A DNA stretch of 36,185 nucleotides from an uncultured Lachnospiraceae bacterium (GCA_946630825.1 CAMOZG010000003.1:1-36185), one strand, 5' to 3'; positions 1 through 8,264 are shown, counted from the first letter of the stretch. A program made the numbers and translations. Notes: generated by a model from the sequence alone, not told the origin.

Positions 1-572
1 CTTATCAGGAGGCTCCGTTTCACGACCAGAACTGGCAGCTCATCAGGGTGAAGCCCAGTAAAAAAGCATTTTTATGGTCATATGAAAAAGATGGTCAGGT
101 TTGTTTGAATCTGAAATGTGATCCGGAGTGGCGAGACTTATGGAGGTGTACTTATGATGCCGTACTTCCGGGGTATCATCAGAACAAGGAGCATTGGAAC
201 ACTGTAATTTTAGATGGCAGTATTCCTGATGATGAAGTGAAACGCATGATTGGGGAGAGCTATGACCTGGTTACAGACTGTCCTACAAAACGTATATACG
301 AAGCTGTAAAGTGTATCCCACAGGGCAAGGTGGCAACTTACGGACAGGTGGCTGCTATGGCAGGAAATCCAAAGATGAGTCGAGCAGTAGGGAATGCCTT
401 GCACAAGAATCCGGATTTTGAAAATATCCCCTGCTACAGGGTGGTAAACGCTAAAGGAGAGTTGGCAGACGAGTACGTTTTTGGGGGAGCTGGAGTACAG
501 AAGAAACTTTTAGAGGCAGATGGAATTGTTGTTCAAAACGGAAAGGTGGATCTTGGCAGGTTCGGAATTTGA
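1..572 (+). CDS. MmcQ/YjbR - MGMT-like fusion protein, 5' end outside window
   Basis: The reading frame is open from base 3, so the gene begins before the window. The codons before the GTG at 48 already encode YjbR/MmcQ-like sequence (YQEAPFHDQNW), so that GTG is probably not the start. The N-terminal half is an MmcQ/YjbR (DUF419) domain ending in the typical KEHWNTVILDGSIPDDEVKRM stretch. The C-terminal half is the DNA-binding domain of the O6-alkylguanine-DNA alkyltransferase family, with a P-x-GKVATYGQVA helix, an SRAVGNALHKNP recognition segment and the active-site loop at 429-440. That loop reads PCYR where true methyltransferases have PCHR: the acceptor cysteine is kept but the activating histidine is tyrosine. 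It may repair or only recognise alkylated DNA. The next gene starts 5 bases after its stop. Confidence 0.85.
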   Translation, partial: YQEAPFHDQNWQLIRVKPSKKAFLWSYEKDGQVCLNLKCDPEWRDLWRCTYDAVLPGYHQNKEHWNTVILDGSIPDDEVKRMIGESYDLVTDCPTKRIYEAVKCIPQGKVATYGQVAAMAGNPKMSRAVGNALHKNPDFENIPCYRVVNAKGELADEYVFGGAGVQKKLLEADGIVVQNGKVDLGRFGI

Positions 573-576
573 AGCC

Positions 577-1368
577 ATGGAAATACGGGATGAGCGGGTA
601 GACTCCGGGAAGGCATTTGATTGGGGAAGAGCTTCAAAGGAATATGCCAGATACAGAGATATCTACCCGGAAGAGTTTTATAAAAAAATTGTGGACAGGG
701 GACTTTGCATAGAAGGACAGAGTGTTCTGGATATCGGGACGGGGACAGGTGTGCTTCCCCGCAATATGTACAGGTATGGTGCCAAATGGACAGGGACGGA
801 TATTTCACCGGAGCAGATAAAGCAGGCAAAGAAACTGGCGGCTGCTTCTGATATGAAAATAGATTTTTTTGCTGTGCCGACAGAACAACTGGACTTTCCA
901 AGGGAGAGCTTTGATGTGATCACAGCCTGTCAGTGCTTTTGGTATTTTGATCATGAAAAGGTTATGCCGAAGCTGGCAAAGCTTTTGAAAACAGACGGGA
1001 AGCTTCTTATTCTTTATATGGCATGGCTGCCCTATGAAGACAGGATCGCAGGTGCAAGTGAAGCGCTTGTACTTAAATACAGTCCGAAATGGTCAGGGGC
1101 AAAAGAAACAAGGCATCCGATCCGCATACCGGATATTGCCTATGAGTATTTTGAGCTGGAAGACCATGAGGAATATGATCTGATGGTGCCATTTACCAGA
1201 GAGTACTGGCACGGGAGAATGAAAGCCTGCAGAGGGGTGGGTGCCTCATTATCAGAGGAAGAATTAGCCAGGTGGGATAGAGAACACAGAGAATTACTTG
1301 ACAGGATCGCACCGGAAAAATTTGAGGTCATGCATTATGCAGCATTAGCGGTTTTGAGGCTTCGGTAA
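577..1368 (+). CDS. Class I SAM-dependent methyltransferase
   Basis: A 263-residue methyltransferase of the Methyltransf_11/25 type. The SAM-binding motif I is VLDIGTGTG at residues 50-58, followed by the acidic end of strand 2 (GTDIS, about 73-77) and a motif with FDVITACQCFWYFD after strand 4. The substrate cannot be read from sequence. The frame is open upstream to 520, but the ATG at 577 is preferred because it avoids a 53-base overlap with the previous gene and gives the usual N-terminus (AFDWGRASKEYARYRDIYP) for this family. It is probably cotranscribed with the preceding alkyltransferase-like gene. A bidirectional terminator follows. Confidence 0.85.
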   Translation: MEIRDERVDSGKAFDWGRASKEYARYRDIYPEEFYKKIVDRGLCIEGQSVLDIGTGTGVLPRNMYRYGAKWTGTDISPEQIKQAKKLAAASDMKIDFFAVPTEQLDFPRESFDVITACQCFWYFDHEKVMPKLAKLLKTDGKLLILYMAWLPYEDRIAGASEALVLKYSPKWSGAKETRHPIRIPDIAYEYFELEDHEEYDLMVPFTREYWHGRMKACRGVGASLSEEELARWDREHRELLDRIAPEKFEVMHYAALAVLRLR

Positions 1369-1383
1369 ACCAGTGAAAAAAAT

Positions 1384-1424
1384 AACCTCCCAGCCACTGG
1401 AACTACAACAGTGACCGGGAGGTT
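1384..1424. terminator. Bidirectional rho-independent terminator
   Basis: The arms at 1384-1399 and 1409-1424 pair at 14 of 16 positions around a 9-base loop. A short T run follows on the plus strand, and an A-rich stretch precedes it (1376-1382), which gives a U tract for minus-strand transcripts. It lies between the convergent methyltransferase and GH13 genes and can end both. Confidence 0.85.
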
Positions 1425-1441
1425 TTATAGTAAAGACAGGC

Positions 1442-3022
1442 TTATCTTATTACTGCAAAGGACTGGGCATCAGCGCAAACCTTTTCATTATCTGTAGAAA
1501 CCTCACCGATCTTCAGCAAAACTTCCCCATGCAAAGAACCTGCAATGTCAGCAGGAAGAGGGGTCTCAAGCTTACTTCCCGTGGGGTTTAAAACACAAAG
1601 GAGAGAGCCTCTTTTGTAAACCAGGGGCTTGTCTGCATCAGTGCATATGAAGCGCAGATCTGCATCTGCCTGCAGGTCCTCTTCGGTGTGGCGCATTTTA
1701 AGAAGCGAACGCACTGTATTTAAAAGTGAATCAGGATCGGATTCCTGCGCCTCTACCGTAGGTGCCTCCGGTGATGAATCCACAGGAAGATAGAGATCCG
1801 ATTCTTTGCCCTCGGAGAAGCCGAGATTTGCACTGCCATCCCACTGCATGGGAGTTCTGGAACCGGTGCGGAAATATCCGCCTTCCTTTGTGGGCACATC
1901 AAGGTATTTCATTCCGATCTCATCACCATAGTACAAAAAGGGAACGCCGGGAAGGGTAAAAATAAACGCATAAGCAAGCTTCATCTCATCCACAGTCAGA
2001 TTGTAGCTGGGGCGGATGGTATCGTGGTTGCAGGTGATCAACGAGATGTATCCCTTATCCTTTGTGTCCTCATACCAGGAAAGATACTGATCCAGAAAAC
2101 GGTTGATATTTCCACCGGCATCCTTTTTGAAATAGCTGTGATCCTCTGCATTTACATCACCGTGAATACTTCCGCCGTGGTTATAATAATCCCGCATCAA
2201 AGTAGAGTAGCCGCCGCCGTGTTCGTTGAGGCAGAAATCCATATCATATCCTGCCCGCAGTGCCAGAGGGGGATTGCTCCACTCGGCTATCATTGCAGCA
2301 TTCGGAAATTCCGTATCAAGCATACGGCGTACATCCTTCCACACTGCACTGGTGCCGGTTTTCTTCTCGTCGTCATTCTTTACCAGAGATGATGCCATAT
2401 CCACACGGAAACCGTCGCATCCATGTGAAAGCCAAAACCGCATGATATCCTTTATTGCATCTCTTGTGGCTATGGCAGCAGGATCCAGATAGCTTTTCTG
2501 CCAGGGCTCAGTGACCCTGTAAAAACCGTAGTTAAGAGCGGGCTGGCATTTGAAAAAGTTCAGGATATAGCATCCGCTGCGGTCGCTTTCGCCCCCCACA
2601 TAGGGCAGACCGTTTGCTCCCTTAAAGCAGAAATCCGTCCAGATGAAGCGGTCGGAATACTCGTTATGGGAAACCTTCTTGCTCTCCAGAAACCAGGGGT
2701 GTTCTTCCGAGGTATGTCCGGGAACCAGATCAAGCAAAACACGGATGCCTTTTTTGTGAGCCTCGTCAAAAAGATTAAAGAGATCTTCATTGGTGCCGTA
2801 CCGGGGAGCTACTTTTTTATAGTCACGGACATCATAGCCCGCATCCTTAAAGGGTGAGTCATAGCAGGGGTTGATCCAGAGTGCATTGCAGCCCAGCCCC
2901 TTGATATAGTCAAGTTTTTGCGTTATTCCGTTGATGTCCCCGATACCATCCCCGTTTGAATCCTTGAATGATTGGGGATAGATCTCATAAAAAACAGTAT
3001 CCTTAAGCCATTTTGCCGCCAT
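1442..3022 (-). CDS. GH13 alpha-glucosidase/alpha-amylase family glycosidase
   Basis: A 526-residue cytoplasmic enzyme with no signal peptide, full length for GH13 (TIM barrel plus small C-terminal beta domain). It begins YEIYPQSFKDSNGDGIGD, with the calcium-loop signature. Conserved regions: region I is DLVPGH at about 98-103, region II GFRVD with nucleophile D208, region III AEW with acid/base E247, and region IV NHD with D334. All three catalytic acids are present. Region I has Gly where most members have Asn before the His. The overall look is of the oligo-1,6-glucosidase/trehalose-hydrolase branch, so it likely cleaves short alpha-glucosides, but linkage specificity cannot be assigned. 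The start is supported by an AGGAGGG site at 3032-3038. It is divergent from an AraC regulator, its probable controller. Confidence 0.9.
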   Translation of the reverse strand: MAAKWLKDTVFYEIYPQSFKDSNGDGIGDINGITQKLDYIKGLGCNALWINPCYDSPFKDAGYDVRDYKKVAPRYGTNEDLFNLFDEAHKKGIRVLLDLVPGHTSEEHPWFLESKKVSHNEYSDRFIWTDFCFKGANGLPYVGGESDRSGCYILNFFKCQPALNYGFYRVTEPWQKSYLDPAAIATRDAIKDIMRFWLSHGCDGFRVDMASSLVKNDDEKKTGTSAVWKDVRRMLDTEFPNAAMIAEWSNPPLALRAGYDMDFCLNEHGGGYSTLMRDYYNHGGSIHGDVNAEDHSYFKKDAGGNINRFLDQYLSWYEDTKDKGYISLITCNHDTIRPSYNLTVDEMKLAYAFIFTLPGVPFLYYGDEIGMKYLDVPTKEGGYFRTGSRTPMQWDGSANLGFSEGKESDLYLPVDSSPEAPTVEAQESDPDSLLNTVRSLLKMRHTEEDLQADADLRFICTDADKPLVYKRGSLLCVLNPTGSKLETPLPADIAGSLHGEVLLKIGEVSTDNEKVCADAQSFAVIR

Positions 3023-3055
3023 TGTAATCGCCCTCCTTTTAAAAAAATGTATCTG

Positions 3056-3084
3056 TTGATTCGAATTTAATAGTATAATACAAT
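3056..3084 (+). promoter_or_regulatory. Putative sigma-A promoter for the AraC gene, in the divergent intergenic region
   Basis: TTGATT (3056-3061) and TACAAT (3079-3084) are separated by 17 bases, facing the AraC gene. Two direct copies of AATGTATC lie at 3046-3053 and 3082-3089, 36 bases apart, and could be activator half-sites. On the opposite strand a weaker pair, TTGGTT (3098-3093) and TACTAT (3075-3070) with 17-base spacing, could serve the GH13 gene. The binding role is inferred from position. Confidence 0.55.
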
Positions 3085-3156
3085 GTATCAGAAACCAAAT
3101 CTATAAAAATCCGTCGGAATTATAACACTATCCTATGATTTCGCGGGGAGGATCAG

Positions 3157-4053
3157 GTGTGGGAAATGAAAAACGAAACGACCCTTAATGTTCCGAGAGA
3201 AAATGCCCGGCACGGCAGCATTATTTTGCCTGTGAACAGCTATCACTGTTTTGTGCCGGAGACGTACACAGAGCTTGCACTTCACTGGCATGAAGAAATG
3301 GAGATCACACTGGTTCGGGAGGGGACATCCGATTACAAGGTCGGACAAAAAACCTTCCGTGTCAGGGCTGGGGATATACTTCTGATCCCGCCTTATTGTA
3401 TTCACTCCGCCTCTGAGATACCCGGAGAGACCATGCTTACAGACAGTCTGGTATTTCATCTGGATTATCTGGGGGCAAAAAGCCAGGATATATCTGCAGC
3501 CAAGTACATGCGACCCATGAAGGAGGGTTACTTTCAGATGCCGGAGCGGATAAAGCCGGGGGATCCCGGATATGCCAATATCAAAGATGCTTTCTTGCGT
3601 TCACTGGATTTCTTCCTTAATAAGCCTGCATTTTTTGAGATCAGCTTAAAGGCAGAATTATTAAATGTGATCCTGCTTCTTTTTAAAAACGGCTACGTGA
3701 AAGAAACTACGGAAAGCCGGAATGCAGCTGAAAACCGTCAGCAGATCAAAGCTGTGCTTCAATACATTTCCGAGCACTATCGGGAGAAAATAAAAATCTC
3801 CGATCTTGCAGATCTGGCGGGTTTTAGTGAGAGCTATCTCATGAGCCTATTTCGTCAGTATGTGGGAATGAGCTGTATCCAGTACATCATTCACTACCGG
3901 ATCCAGGAGGCTGCCCGGGCATTGGAGGAGACCTCTGACTCTGTTGCCGTGATCGCAACAGATCACGGATTTGACAATATTTCATACTTCAATCTGCAGT
4001 TTAAAAAATACTTCGGCATGACTCCCCGGGAGTTTCGCAAAGCAGAAAAATGA
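3157..4053 (+). CDS. AraC-family transcriptional regulator with cupin sensor domain
   Basis: A 298-residue protein. Residues about 35-95 form a cupin sugar-sensing domain (ALHWHEEMEITLVREG, then AGDILLIPPYCIHSA). Residues about 205-298 hold the two helix-turn-helix motifs of AraC proteins, including ISDLADLAGFSESYLMSLFRQYVG and the closing ISYFNLQFKKYFGMTPREFR. The GTG at 3157 is chosen because GGGGAGG at 3145-3151 sits 5 bases upstream; the ATG at 3166 would be 14 away. Such proteins usually activate a neighbouring sugar-utilisation gene when a ligand binds, here most simply the divergent GH13 gene; that link is inference. Confidence 0.9.
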   Translation: MWEMKNETTLNVPRENARHGSIILPVNSYHCFVPETYTELALHWHEEMEITLVREGTSDYKVGQKTFRVRAGDILLIPPYCIHSASEIPGETMLTDSLVFHLDYLGAKSQDISAAKYMRPMKEGYFQMPERIKPGDPGYANIKDAFLRSLDFFLNKPAFFEISLKAELLNVILLLFKNGYVKETTESRNAAENRQQIKAVLQYISEHYREKIKISDLADLAGFSESYLMSLFRQYVGMSCIQYIIHYRIQEAARALEETSDSVAVIATDHGFDNISYFNLQFKKYFGMTPREFRKAEK

Positions 4054-4059
4054 TATTTG

Positions 4060-4088
4060 GTGACTTTTGGACAAAAAAGTGATAAAAT
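4060..4088 (+). promoter_or_regulatory. Weak candidate promoter upstream of the GGDEF gene
   Basis: GTGACT (4060-4065) and TAAAAT (4083-4088) are 17 bases apart in the 53-base gap after the AraC gene. If used, transcription would start about 12 bases before the ATG at 4107, leaving almost no leader. The -35 matches consensus poorly, so the call is tentative. Confidence 0.35.
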
Positions 4089-4106
4089 TCTATATCAACA
4101 GACACT

Positions 4107-5516
4107 ATGTCTGAGGGGAAAAGCATCAATGAGGTAGTTGCTTTGACAGAGGGGAAAAAGAAAAGAATTACATACAGGGCAAAACTGATAACCATTGTGA
4201 CAGTTGTTCTGCTGGCTGCCAACCTGGGGCTGGGTGGAGTTCTTCTGATGAAATCAGAGGATGCCCTCAGATCAATTATGGATGACAGGATGCTTGATAT
4301 AGCCAATGTTGCGGCGGAAACCATAGACGGAGATTTTCTGGAAAGGATGACAGAAGCCGACGTGGGGAGTGCGGACTATCAGCGGGTCATGGATCAGTTT
4401 GCCATATTCCAAAGGAATATCAGGCTGGATTATATATACGGTGCCAAAAAGGTGGGAGACAAAAAGTACGTTTTCACGGTGGATCCCGACCCGGTGGATC
4501 CGGCGGAGTTTGGTGAAGAAGTGGTATTCAGCCCCGCCATGGACAAGGCTTCAGATGGAGTGGCTTCGGTAGAAAGCTTTCCCACAGAGGATCAGTGGGG
4601 TAAATTCTACACTGCCTACAGTCCTATTTATAATTCCGACCGGAAGGTGGTGGGAATAGTTGGAGTTGATTTTGATACCCAGTGGTATGACGATCAGATG
4701 AACTCCAATCGAAGGATCATTTTAGCCATTAGTCTGCTGTCCCTTTTTGTAGGCTGCATAATCGTTATAGCCATTACCGACAGAATCAGACGGCAGTTTA
4801 AGGATGTTAATGCCGAGCTGGGTGATCTGTCCTCCGATCTGGAGGGGCTTGCCAGGGAGATAGGCATAGGGGACGGCGAATCCGTGGGAGAGGTCTTTAC
4901 TCTGGATCCTGCCAGACATGCAGGCATCAATTATGATGATGAGCTGTCAAAGCTAAGTGCCAAGATCCTTAATATTCACAAAGAACTGAAGCTGTATATT
5001 GATGAGGCTCGTGCCCGGGCATATATTGACGGCATGACGGGAGTGGGCAACAGGACTGCCTACGGGGATATTGCAAAAGAATATGATGAGCAGATCAAAG
5101 CCGGAAAAGCCAACTTTGCGCTGGCTATCATGGACATTAACGGACTTAAGAATATCAATGATAACTTAGGACATGAGAAGGGCGATATCGTAATACGTGA
5201 TACAGCCATGCTCCTTAAGCGCTCCTTTGGAGAAAATGATGTCTACAGGTTAGGCGGAGATGAATTTATAGTGATAATCTCCGGCTTCACCTCTGATGAT
5301 ATGCAGGAGATATTTAAGGAGTTTGATTCAAGTCTTGACAGGTTTAATACCCAGGAAAAGAATTATGAAATGGAGATCTCTGTCTCCAAGGGATTTGCGG
5401 TGTATATTCCCGGTGAGGACAGCGACTACAGGACGGTGTTTAAGCGGGCTGACGATGCCATGTATGTAAATAAAGAAGCCTATTATCAAAAAAACGGATA
5501 TCAAAGAAGTCATTAA
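4107..5516 (+). CDS. Membrane-bound diguanylate cyclase (extracellular sensor - GGDEF)
   Basis: A 469-residue protein with one membrane segment at about 24-48, an extracytoplasmic sensor of about 145 residues (Cache-like, ending YSPIYNSDRKVVGIVGVDFD), a second membrane segment at about 200-222, a linker, and a C-terminal GGDEF domain. The catalytic loop is intact (RLGGDEF; GGDEF at 383-387), and the substrate-site DINGLKNINDNLGHEKGD segment is canonical, so it should make c-di-GMP from GTP. I see no RxxD product-inhibition site before the loop. The start is uncertain: no Shine-Dalgarno precedes the ATG at 4107, and GAGGGGAAAA lies inside the reading frame just after it. It follows the AraC gene on the same strand. 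Confidence 0.88.
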   Translation: MSEGKSINEVVALTEGKKKRITYRAKLITIVTVVLLAANLGLGGVLLMKSEDALRSIMDDRMLDIANVAAETIDGDFLERMTEADVGSADYQRVMDQFAIFQRNIRLDYIYGAKKVGDKKYVFTVDPDPVDPAEFGEEVVFSPAMDKASDGVASVESFPTEDQWGKFYTAYSPIYNSDRKVVGIVGVDFDTQWYDDQMNSNRRIILAISLLSLFVGCIIVIAITDRIRRQFKDVNAELGDLSSDLEGLAREIGIGDGESVGEVFTLDPARHAGINYDDELSKLSAKILNIHKELKLYIDEARARAYIDGMTGVGNRTAYGDIAKEYDEQIKAGKANFALAIMDINGLKNINDNLGHEKGDIVIRDTAMLLKRSFGENDVYRLGGDEFIVIISGFTSDDMQEIFKEFDSSLDRFNTQEKNYEMEISVSKGFAVYIPGEDSDYRTVFKRADDAMYVNKEAYYQKNGYQRSH

Positions 5517-5532
5517 AGGAGGAAATGTGAAC

Positions 5533-6504
5533 ATGAAGATTGGAATTTTAGGCTATGGCAACCTGGGTAAGGGGGTTGAAAAGGCTGTTGCAAAAAATGA
5601 TGATCAGGAACTTGTGGCAGTTTTTACCAGACGTGACCCTGCAGGTATAAGTATCAATACTCCCGGAGCCAAGGTGCTTTCAACGGATGCTCTCGAAAAT
5701 ATGCAGGATGAGATAGATGTGCTTATAATCTGCGGCGGCAGTGCTACGGATCTGCCCGAGATGACGCCTAAGTATGCGGCTATGTACAATGTGATAGACA
5801 GCTTCGACACCCATGCCAATATCCCCACCCACTTTGCAAATGTGGATGAGGCGGCAAAGGCTGCAAATAAAGTTGGAGTGATCTCCTGCGGATGGGATCC
5901 GGGGATGTTTTCTTTAAGCAGGTTATATGCCCACAGCATACTTCCCGGCGGAAATGATTATACCTTTTGGGGCAGGGGAGTAAGCCAGGGACATTCTGAT
6001 GCCATAAGACGCATAGATGGGGTGGCAGATGCAAGACAGTTTACCGTGCCTGTAGAAGCTGCGGTGGAGAAGGTGAGAAACGGAGAAAATCCCACTCTTT
6101 CCACCAGGGACAAGCACACCCGTGAATGTTTTGTAGTGGCAAAAGAGGGAGCCGATCTTGCTAAAATAGAAAATGAGATCAAGACCATGCCAAACTACTT
6201 TGCGGACTACGATACCACGGTTACATTCATCTCCCAGGAGGAATTAAACGAAAAATACAGCGGTCTGCCCCATGGCGGATCAGTTATCTATTCCGGAAAT
6301 ACTGGAGATAACAAGCACGTAATTGAATACAGCCTAAAGCTGGATTCCAACCCCGAATTTACCGGTTCGGTGCTGGCAGCCTGTGCCAGGGCGGCATACC
6401 GTATGAATTCCGAGGGAATGTCCGGCGCAAAGACCATGTTTGATATAGCTCCTTCATATCTGTCACCTCTTTCGGGAGAGGAACTCAGAGCTCACATGTT
6501 ATAA
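5533..6504 (+). CDS. ddh: meso-Diaminopimelate D-dehydrogenase
   Basis: A 323-residue NADPH-dependent enzyme that reductively aminates tetrahydrodipicolinate to meso-2,6-diaminopimelate, a one-step route to lysine and peptidoglycan precursor. The N-terminal Rossmann motif is GILGYGNLGKGVE. The family signature runs through VIDSFDTHANIPTHF, SCGWDPGMFSLSR, FWGRGVSQGHSDAIRR and the C-terminal SGAKTMFDIAPSYLSP. Length is normal. AGGAGG at 5517-5522 serves the ATG at 5533 (10-base gap); a GTG at 5527 two codons earlier is possible but only 4 bases from the site. The start of family members (MxxIGIxGYGNLGxGVE) favours 5533. Confidence 0.93.
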   Translation: MKIGILGYGNLGKGVEKAVAKNDDQELVAVFTRRDPAGISINTPGAKVLSTDALENMQDEIDVLIICGGSATDLPEMTPKYAAMYNVIDSFDTHANIPTHFANVDEAAKAANKVGVISCGWDPGMFSLSRLYAHSILPGGNDYTFWGRGVSQGHSDAIRRIDGVADARQFTVPVEAAVEKVRNGENPTLSTRDKHTRECFVVAKEGADLAKIENEIKTMPNYFADYDTTVTFISQEELNEKYSGLPHGGSVIYSGNTGDNKHVIEYSLKLDSNPEFTGSVLAACARAAYRMNSEGMSGAKTMFDIAPSYLSPLSGEELRAHML

Positions 6505-6508
6505 AAAT

Positions 6509-7141
6509 ATGATCACAAAAAGTCTGGCAAAAAAGCATTTTTCACATAACGAAAGGGCGCTTATAAATGCGCCCTTTTTTCGACGTGTCACCAGACGTTT
6601 TTATATTGAAAACCAGGCACAGTGGGGTTCCATAAAATACGGATGGCATCCCAGATCCAACATGGCATACTCCGGCTGCGGGGTGATCGCAGTCTGGAAT
6701 CTGCTGGTGTATTTTAACCGGGTGCCAAGGGTGGGAGCCCCGGCAGCCCTATCCAATCTGATATGGGATTTTGAGAGATTTGCCACGGTAATGGGCGGGG
6801 CATTCGGAACATCCATATTTCCAATATATCTTTATATTAAGAGGATTTTTAAGAAAACAAGGCTCTCCTTCTGGCGCTCAAGAAATTCCATGGACAGATT
6901 CGGAGAAAGCTATAAGGCATTTATAGTCATAACCATGAATGATTCCAAAAGATTAACCAGCGGACTTCATATAGTGTGTATCACCACAGATTCCAGGGGC
7001 TATTCGGTACATAATTCCTACAGGAAAAACTCCACGGGAAACTACATAGTTACCATCCCCTATAAGACCCTGTCTGAAGCCATAGACCATATAAATAAAA
7101 GTCCCCTGCCACTGGCTGTCATTGGAGTGGCAGAGGACTGA
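6509..7141 (+). CDS. C39-like papain-fold cysteine peptidase homologue
   Basis: A 210-residue protein with no signal peptide or membrane helix. It resembles C39-like papain-fold peptidases: a Cys in NMAYSGCGVIAVWNLL (C57), a His in TSGLHIVCI (H154) and an Asn after the next strand (YSVHNSY, N169) could form a Cys-His-Asn triad. The substrate is unknown. The ATG at 6509 has no good ribosome binding site, and no other in-frame ATG occurs before 6661. Unusually, codons 15-24 form the probable terminator of the upstream ddh gene, and the last 40 bases form a hairpin that fits as terminator of the convergent CDF gene. Expression may therefore depend on read-through. Catalytic activity is inferred only. 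Confidence 0.6.
   Translation: MITKSLAKKHFSHNERALINAPFFRRVTRRFYIENQAQWGSIKYGWHPRSNMAYSGCGVIAVWNLLVYFNRVPRVGAPAALSNLIWDFERFATVMGGAFGTSIFPIYLYIKRIFKKTRLSFWRSRNSMDRFGESYKAFIVITMNDSKRLTSGLHIVCITTDSRGYSVHNSYRKNSTGNYIVTIPYKTLSEAIDHINKSPLPLAVIGVAED
6552..6580 (+). terminator. Rho-independent terminator downstream of ddh
   Basis: AAAGGGCGC (6552-6560) pairs perfectly with GCGCCCTTT (6569-6577) around an 8-base loop, and the T run continues to 6580. It lies 48 bases after the ddh stop but inside the reading frame that starts at 6509. Confidence 0.8.
7101..7138 (-). terminator. Terminator hairpin for the convergent CDF gene, inside the upstream ORF's 3' end
   Basis: The arms at 7101-7113 and 7126-7138 pair at 12 of 13 positions with a 12-base loop. 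Read on the minus strand, the stem is followed by TTTTATTTAT, a good U tract, so it most likely ends the CDF transcript. On the plus strand the T run is farther away and weaker. Confidence 0.65.
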
Positions 7142-7157
7142 TGACTTGCTGCATGTT

Positions 7158-8264
7158 TTAATCACTTACATCTGTATCCATCTGGATGTGAAGGGTGTAT
7201 TCCGGATATCTGGCATGAACCTTTTCAAATATACTCATATACACCTTTTTGGGATCCTGGGAGGAAAAATCCATTACAACGTCAAAGGTAATGGATTTTT
7301 TTTCTTTGTTCAGATAAAATCCGTGGATCTGCAGCACATCGGAATAATCCTTTACGGTTTCCCGGACAAATTGCTCCACAGAAAGTGAAAAGCTGTCGGT
7401 GGTATTGCTGGAATAGATCCCCACAGCAGCCATCACCACGCCAAAGCGTTCATACACTCTTCTGGATATATCCCGGGTGAGGGAATCTATCTGTGCGGCA
7501 GTCATGCAGTCATCCACCTCTATGTGGACAGAACCTGTATACTTGTCGGGACCATAGCTGTGGAGGACCAGATCATAGGCACCGTGAACCTCATCACTTT
7601 CACAGATAACCTTTTTAATATCCTTGGCAAGATCGGAATCAACTCTCTCGCCTAAGATGGTACTAATGGCATCTGTAAGCATCTCGTAACCGGACTTTAT
7701 GATGGCAAGGGAAATAATGGCACCTAAATATGCCTCCGTGGAGACATGCCAGATAATATATATACCGGCAGCTATAAGGGTGGTAAGGGAGATTATGGAA
7801 TCCAAAAGAGCATCCTTACCTGAGTCTATCAGTGAATCGGAATTCACCTTTTCACCGGTCTTTTTAACATAGGTTCCTAAAACTATTTTAACCAGAATGG
7901 CAACAGTGACAATGATGAGAGTAGCGGGCGAATAGTCCGGCAGCTCCGGGGCTATGATCTTTTTTATGGACTCGATCAGGGAGGTGACTCCTGCGTAAAG
8001 AACAATGGCGGATATAATAAGGGCGCTTAAAAATTCCACTCTGCCGTGACCGAAGGGATGATCCTTGTCCGCAGGCTTATTTGCAAGCTTGGTGCCGATT
8101 ATGGTAATCAAAGAGGAAAGGGCATCTGACAGATTGTTTACAGCATCTAAAACTATTGCTATTGAATTGGAAATAAGCCCCACCGCCGCTTTAAATGCTG
8201 CCAAAAATATATTTGCGAGTATGCCTATGCCGCTTGTCCTTATTATGATCTTATCTCTTGGCAT
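7158..8264 (-). CDS. Cation diffusion facilitator (CDF) family metal transporter
   Basis: A 368-residue inner-membrane protein: six membrane segments in the first 200 residues, then a cytoplasmic metal-binding domain. CDF proteins export divalent metal ions in exchange for protons. The helix-2 site reads DAVNNLSD (N43 and D47 spaced NxxxD, with D40), the loop HPFGHGRVE follows, and the helix-5 site is DALLD (D151 and D155). Acidic rather than histidine ligands suggest Mn or Fe instead of Zn, but this is inference. The C-terminal tail is about 80 residues longer than the minimal domain. AAAGGA at 8271-8276 supports the start. It lies downstream of greA on the same strand and may be read from its transcript. 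Confidence 0.9.
   Translation of the reverse strand: MPRDKIIIRTSGIGILANIFLAAFKAAVGLISNSIAIVLDAVNNLSDALSSLITIIGTKLANKPADKDHPFGHGRVEFLSALIISAIVLYAGVTSLIESIKKIIAPELPDYSPATLIIVTVAILVKIVLGTYVKKTGEKVNSDSLIDSGKDALLDSIISLTTLIAAGIYIIWHVSTEAYLGAIISLAIIKSGYEMLTDAISTILGERVDSDLAKDIKKVICESDEVHGAYDLVLHSYGPDKYTGSVHIEVDDCMTAAQIDSLTRDISRRVYERFGVVMAAVGIYSSNTTDSFSLSVEQFVRETVKDYSDVLQIHGFYLNKEKKSITFDVVMDFSSQDPKKVYMSIFEKVHARYPEYTLHIQMDTDVSD

Noticed and set aside
520-576. N-terminal extension of the methyltransferase to 520
   Set aside because: It overlaps the upstream gene by 53 bases, has no ribosome binding site, and the added residues are not family-like.
2024-2392. Antisense ORF of 122 codons within the GH13 gene
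   Set aside because: It is a shadow of a well-supported gene, with no start signal and no family resemblance.
3074-3079. TATAAT on the plus strand before the AraC gene
   Set aside because: Although a perfect hexamer, it lies only 12 bases from the TTGATT element; TACAAT at 3079-3084 has the correct 17-base spacing.
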